Source: Acidobacteriota bacterium (lineage in GTDB: Bacteria > Acidobacteriota > Blastocatellia > RBC074). From it: a DNA stretch of 9,655 bases. Both the position numbers and the translations under genes were made by a program. Positions 8,332-9,655 of the stretch are shown here, in pieces. The stretch covers positions 1 through 9,655 of the forward strand of contig JAGNMH010000141.1 in assembly GCA_017991275.1 (NCBI GenBank). Direction: 5' to 3'. Position 1 is the stretch's first letter. Each line of letters opens with the position of its first letter. Below the pieces are notes generated by a model, which had not been told where the DNA came from, ran no database searches, and saw only the letters and a program-made list of their open reading frames with translations.

Positions 8332-8411
8332 GTCAGGAGAGCGGATTTTTCTTAGGATTGAGAGTTGAGCGATGTCCGTTTTGCTGACATTCAGCATGCT
8401 CGTATCCTGAC
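8332..8411 (+). other. Possible branched leader-RNA fold upstream of the acyl-AMP ligase
   Basis: GTCAGGA (8332-8338) pairs perfectly with TCCTGAC (8405-8411), closing about 80 bases. Inside, GCGGA (8341-8345) can pair with TCCGT (8375-8379, one G-T), and GCTGA (8383-8387) forms a tight hairpin with TCAGC (8391-8395). Together this resembles a three-way junction ending 35 bases before the start codon. Just upstream is a small stem, AGATA 8313-8317 with TATCT 8322-8326. No known riboswitch class is recognised. The fold was made by eye and is unproven. Confidence 0.3.
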
Positions 8412-8412
8412 T

Positions 8413-8426
8413 TAACACCTGTGTTA
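8413..8426. promoter_or_regulatory. Inverted repeat TAACAC-CT-GTGTTA, candidate operator
   Basis: A perfect 6-bp inverted repeat with a 2-bp centre lies 19 bases before the acyl-AMP ligase ATG and 12 bases before its GGAG site. This compact symmetry is typical of sites bound by dimeric repressors; a 2-base loop makes a strong RNA hairpin less likely. Which regulator family would bind it cannot be told from the sequence. Confidence 0.4.
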
Positions 8427-8445
8427 GCCACTATCACTGGAGCTT

Positions 8446-9655
8446 ATGCTGCATTCTGAAGCAGAAAATTCACGATTGGTGAATTTCACATCTCAAACTT
8501 TAATTGCGGCGTTGGAAAGAATACCAAATACGCCTGAGTCAGGGATGCGCTTTATCGGTTTTGGCGCGGAAGAGCGTTACTTCACATATCAACAATTGTA
8601 TTCAGAAGCCAAGCGTCGTGCGGCTCATCTTTCCCGGCTGGGTTTGAAGAAAGGTGATCGCCTGGTATTGATGACAAGCGAAGCCCATGAATTTGTCATG
8701 AGCTTTCTTGGATGTGTTATTGCTGGAATCATTCCGGCTCCAATTTCGCCGCCGATGATGGCTAAGGGCAGCGACAGCCTTGTTCCTCCTGCCGCCAGAA
8801 TTGTAGATGACGCGGGCGCGAAGATTTTGCTGACCACCGAATCGTCAAAATCATTTGCCGCACAGATACTGCAAAGTATTGCCGGAGAGACGCATTTGAT
8901 TACGGTTGAATCAGAGTTTTCTGGCGAACCACCACCGTTTGAATCTCCTGAAATTTATCCAGACGACATTTGCTTTTTGCAGTACACGTCCGGCAGCACC
9001 ACCTTGCCAAGAGGCGTGATGGTTTCTCATGCCAATCTGATGGCGAATATGAGAGCCTTTATGGGCCAGCATGGGATGAACCCAGGGCCTGAGGATGTTG
9101 GGGTTAGCTGGTTGCCGCTTTATCACGATATGGGTTTGATTGGCTTTATTCTGGGGCCGCTGGTTTACATTGGCCCGGTAATTATTTTGTCTACGACCTC
9201 TTTTGCACGCGATCCCAGAATTTGGCTGAAGGCAATAGATAAGTACCGGGGAACAATTACCTATGCCCCAAATTTCGCATACGCCCAAGTCGTCAAACGA
9301 TTGCGAGATTCCGATCTGGAAAATCTGGATCTGAGTTGTGTGCGTGTGGCCGGATGCGGAGCTGAACCGATTCATGCTCCGACCCTGCGAAGCTTCGCGG
9401 AGCGTCTGGCCCCGGCTGGCTTTCACCCTGAAGCTTTTCTTCCCAGCTACGGAATGGCCGAATCTACTCTGGCAATCAGCCTGCATAAACCTGGAGCGCC
9501 AATCCGCACAGAATTGATCAATGCAGAGGAACTGAAGCTGGGAAGGGCCGTTCCTGCAACAGGTAATAATGGCAGCGTAAGAGAAATAGTTTCTTGCGGA
9601 TTTCCGTTGGCCGATCACCAATTGGCTATTCTTGATGAAGAAAGAGCGATGCTAC
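8446..9655 (+). CDS. Fatty acyl-AMP ligase (FAAL), 5' part
   Basis: An adenylate-forming enzyme that activates a fatty acid with ATP to acyl-AMP for transfer to an acyl carrier protein, rather than to CoA. 403 codons are visible with no stop before the window edge; stand-alone FAALs are about 570-600 residues, and fusions are much longer. Motifs: QYTSGSTTLPRGV (residues 179-191, ATP loop), SWLPLYHDMGLIG (221-233), YAPNFAY in the typical FAAL position (GPNFAY in many), AGCGAEP (302-308), SYGMAEST (334-341) and VSCGFPLADHQ (382-392). The stretch between SYGMAEST and VSCG corresponds to the FAAL-specific insertion that distinguishes these from acyl-CoA ligases. The ATP loop has Thr-Leu and Arg instead of Gly-x-Lys; variation here is common in FAALs. 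Start ATG 8446 has GGAG at 8439-8442, three bases upstream. Expected neighbours to the right are acyl carrier proteins, NRPS or PKS modules (inference). Confidence 0.92.
   Translation, partial: MLHSEAENSRLVNFTSQTLIAALERIPNTPESGMRFIGFGAEERYFTYQQLYSEAKRRAAHLSRLGLKKGDRLVLMTSEAHEFVMSFLGCVIAGIIPAPISPPMMAKGSDSLVPPAARIVDDAGAKILLTTESSKSFAAQILQSIAGETHLITVESEFSGEPPPFESPEIYPDDICFLQYTSGSTTLPRGVMVSHANLMANMRAFMGQHGMNPGPEDVGVSWLPLYHDMGLIGFILGPLVYIGPVIILSTTSFARDPRIWLKAIDKYRGTITYAPNFAYAQVVKRLRDSDLENLDLSCVRVAGCGAEPIHAPTLRSFAERLAPAGFHPEAFLPSYGMAESTLAISLHKPGAPIRTELINAEELKLGRAVPATGNNGSVREIVSCGFPLADHQLAILDEERAML

Larger units (their letters stand above)
7599..8445. other. 847-bp non-coding, signal-dense intergenic region
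   Basis: No open frame here has both useful length and a ribosome-binding site. The stretch looks more AT-rich than its flanks and sits between two divergent genes. Its left part (7599-7800) contains small stems: AACAAGG 7634-7640 with CCTTGTT 7656-7662; GGTCCGAT 7688-7695 with ATCGAACC 7706-7713 (one mismatch); and CCTGTT 7763-7768 facing AACAGG 7771-7776. These would fall in or before the leader of the minus-strand gene. The right part carries the phased repeat, two promoter candidates, two terminator-like hairpins and a possible leader fold, listed separately. Two mini-frames (from ATG 8204 and ATG 8372, 13 and 12 codons) lack convincing ribosome-binding sites. Confidence 0.8.

Noticed and set aside
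8372..8410. 12-codon frame (MSVLLTFSMLVS) ending 35 bases before the FAAL start
   Set aside because: Upstream GAG triplets are a poor ribosome-binding site, and the peptide has no regulatory amino-acid run.
7599..8445. CRISPR array or insertion-sequence remnant
   Set aside because: No spaced identical repeats of 25-40 bp and no transposase frame or terminal inverted repeats with target duplications.
8911..9621. 236-codon minus-strand open frame at the right end
   Set aside because: The plus strand here encodes clear FAAL motifs; the FAAL frame simply has no stop within the window.

Overview
The window reads as ordinary bacterial chromosome of moderate GC content. It holds seven protein genes, one partial at each end, and one long non-coding stretch. 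The organism is probably a member of the Acidobacteriota or a similar soil/sediment phylum. That is inferred from gene style: tandem MacB-type permeases without an adjacent ATPase, lipoprotein cyclophilins, and large secreted proteins of no known family. No marker in the window proves it. I see no tRNA, rRNA, CRISPR array, transposase or phage gene.

Left part (1-4244). The 3' end of gatB (tRNA amidotransferase subunit B) is followed by a lipoprotein-type cyclophilin. A 181-base gap with a strong imperfect hairpin comes next, then two paralogous FtsX/MacB-type ABC permeases 19 bases apart, probably one operon. Neither permease carries an ATPase domain and no ATPase gene lies next to them here.

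Middle (4245-7598). A TATAAT-like promoter element and a perfect 19-bp tandem duplication precede a small DUF2062 membrane protein. A gene for a large secreted protein with a Lys/Asp-rich linker and a C-terminal TPR-like hairpin follows closely. A bidirectional intrinsic terminator separates it from a convergent minus-strand gene for a secreted protein of unknown function.

Right part (7599-9655). About 850 bases without a convincing protein gene lead into a fatty acyl-AMP ligase (FAAL), which runs off the right edge without a stop. FAALs commonly activate fatty acids to start lipopeptide or polyketide assembly lines, so a biosynthetic cluster may begin here. The non-coding stretch is the most interesting part. 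It carries, in order: an 11-bp-phased TTGTNAA repeat like an OmpR/PhoB-family binding site; a candidate promoter and an RNA ending in a 15-bp terminator hairpin with a competing upstream hairpin; a near-consensus promoter (TTGACT, 17 bp, TAGAAT) with a second terminator-like structure about 100 bases downstream; a possible branched leader fold; and a TAACAC-CT-GTGTTA inverted repeat just before the FAAL ribosome-binding site. The inferred model is tight control of the FAAL gene by regulated initiation plus conditional termination, or one or two small RNAs encoded upstream of it. All RNA folds were made by eye, without energy calculation or conservation data.
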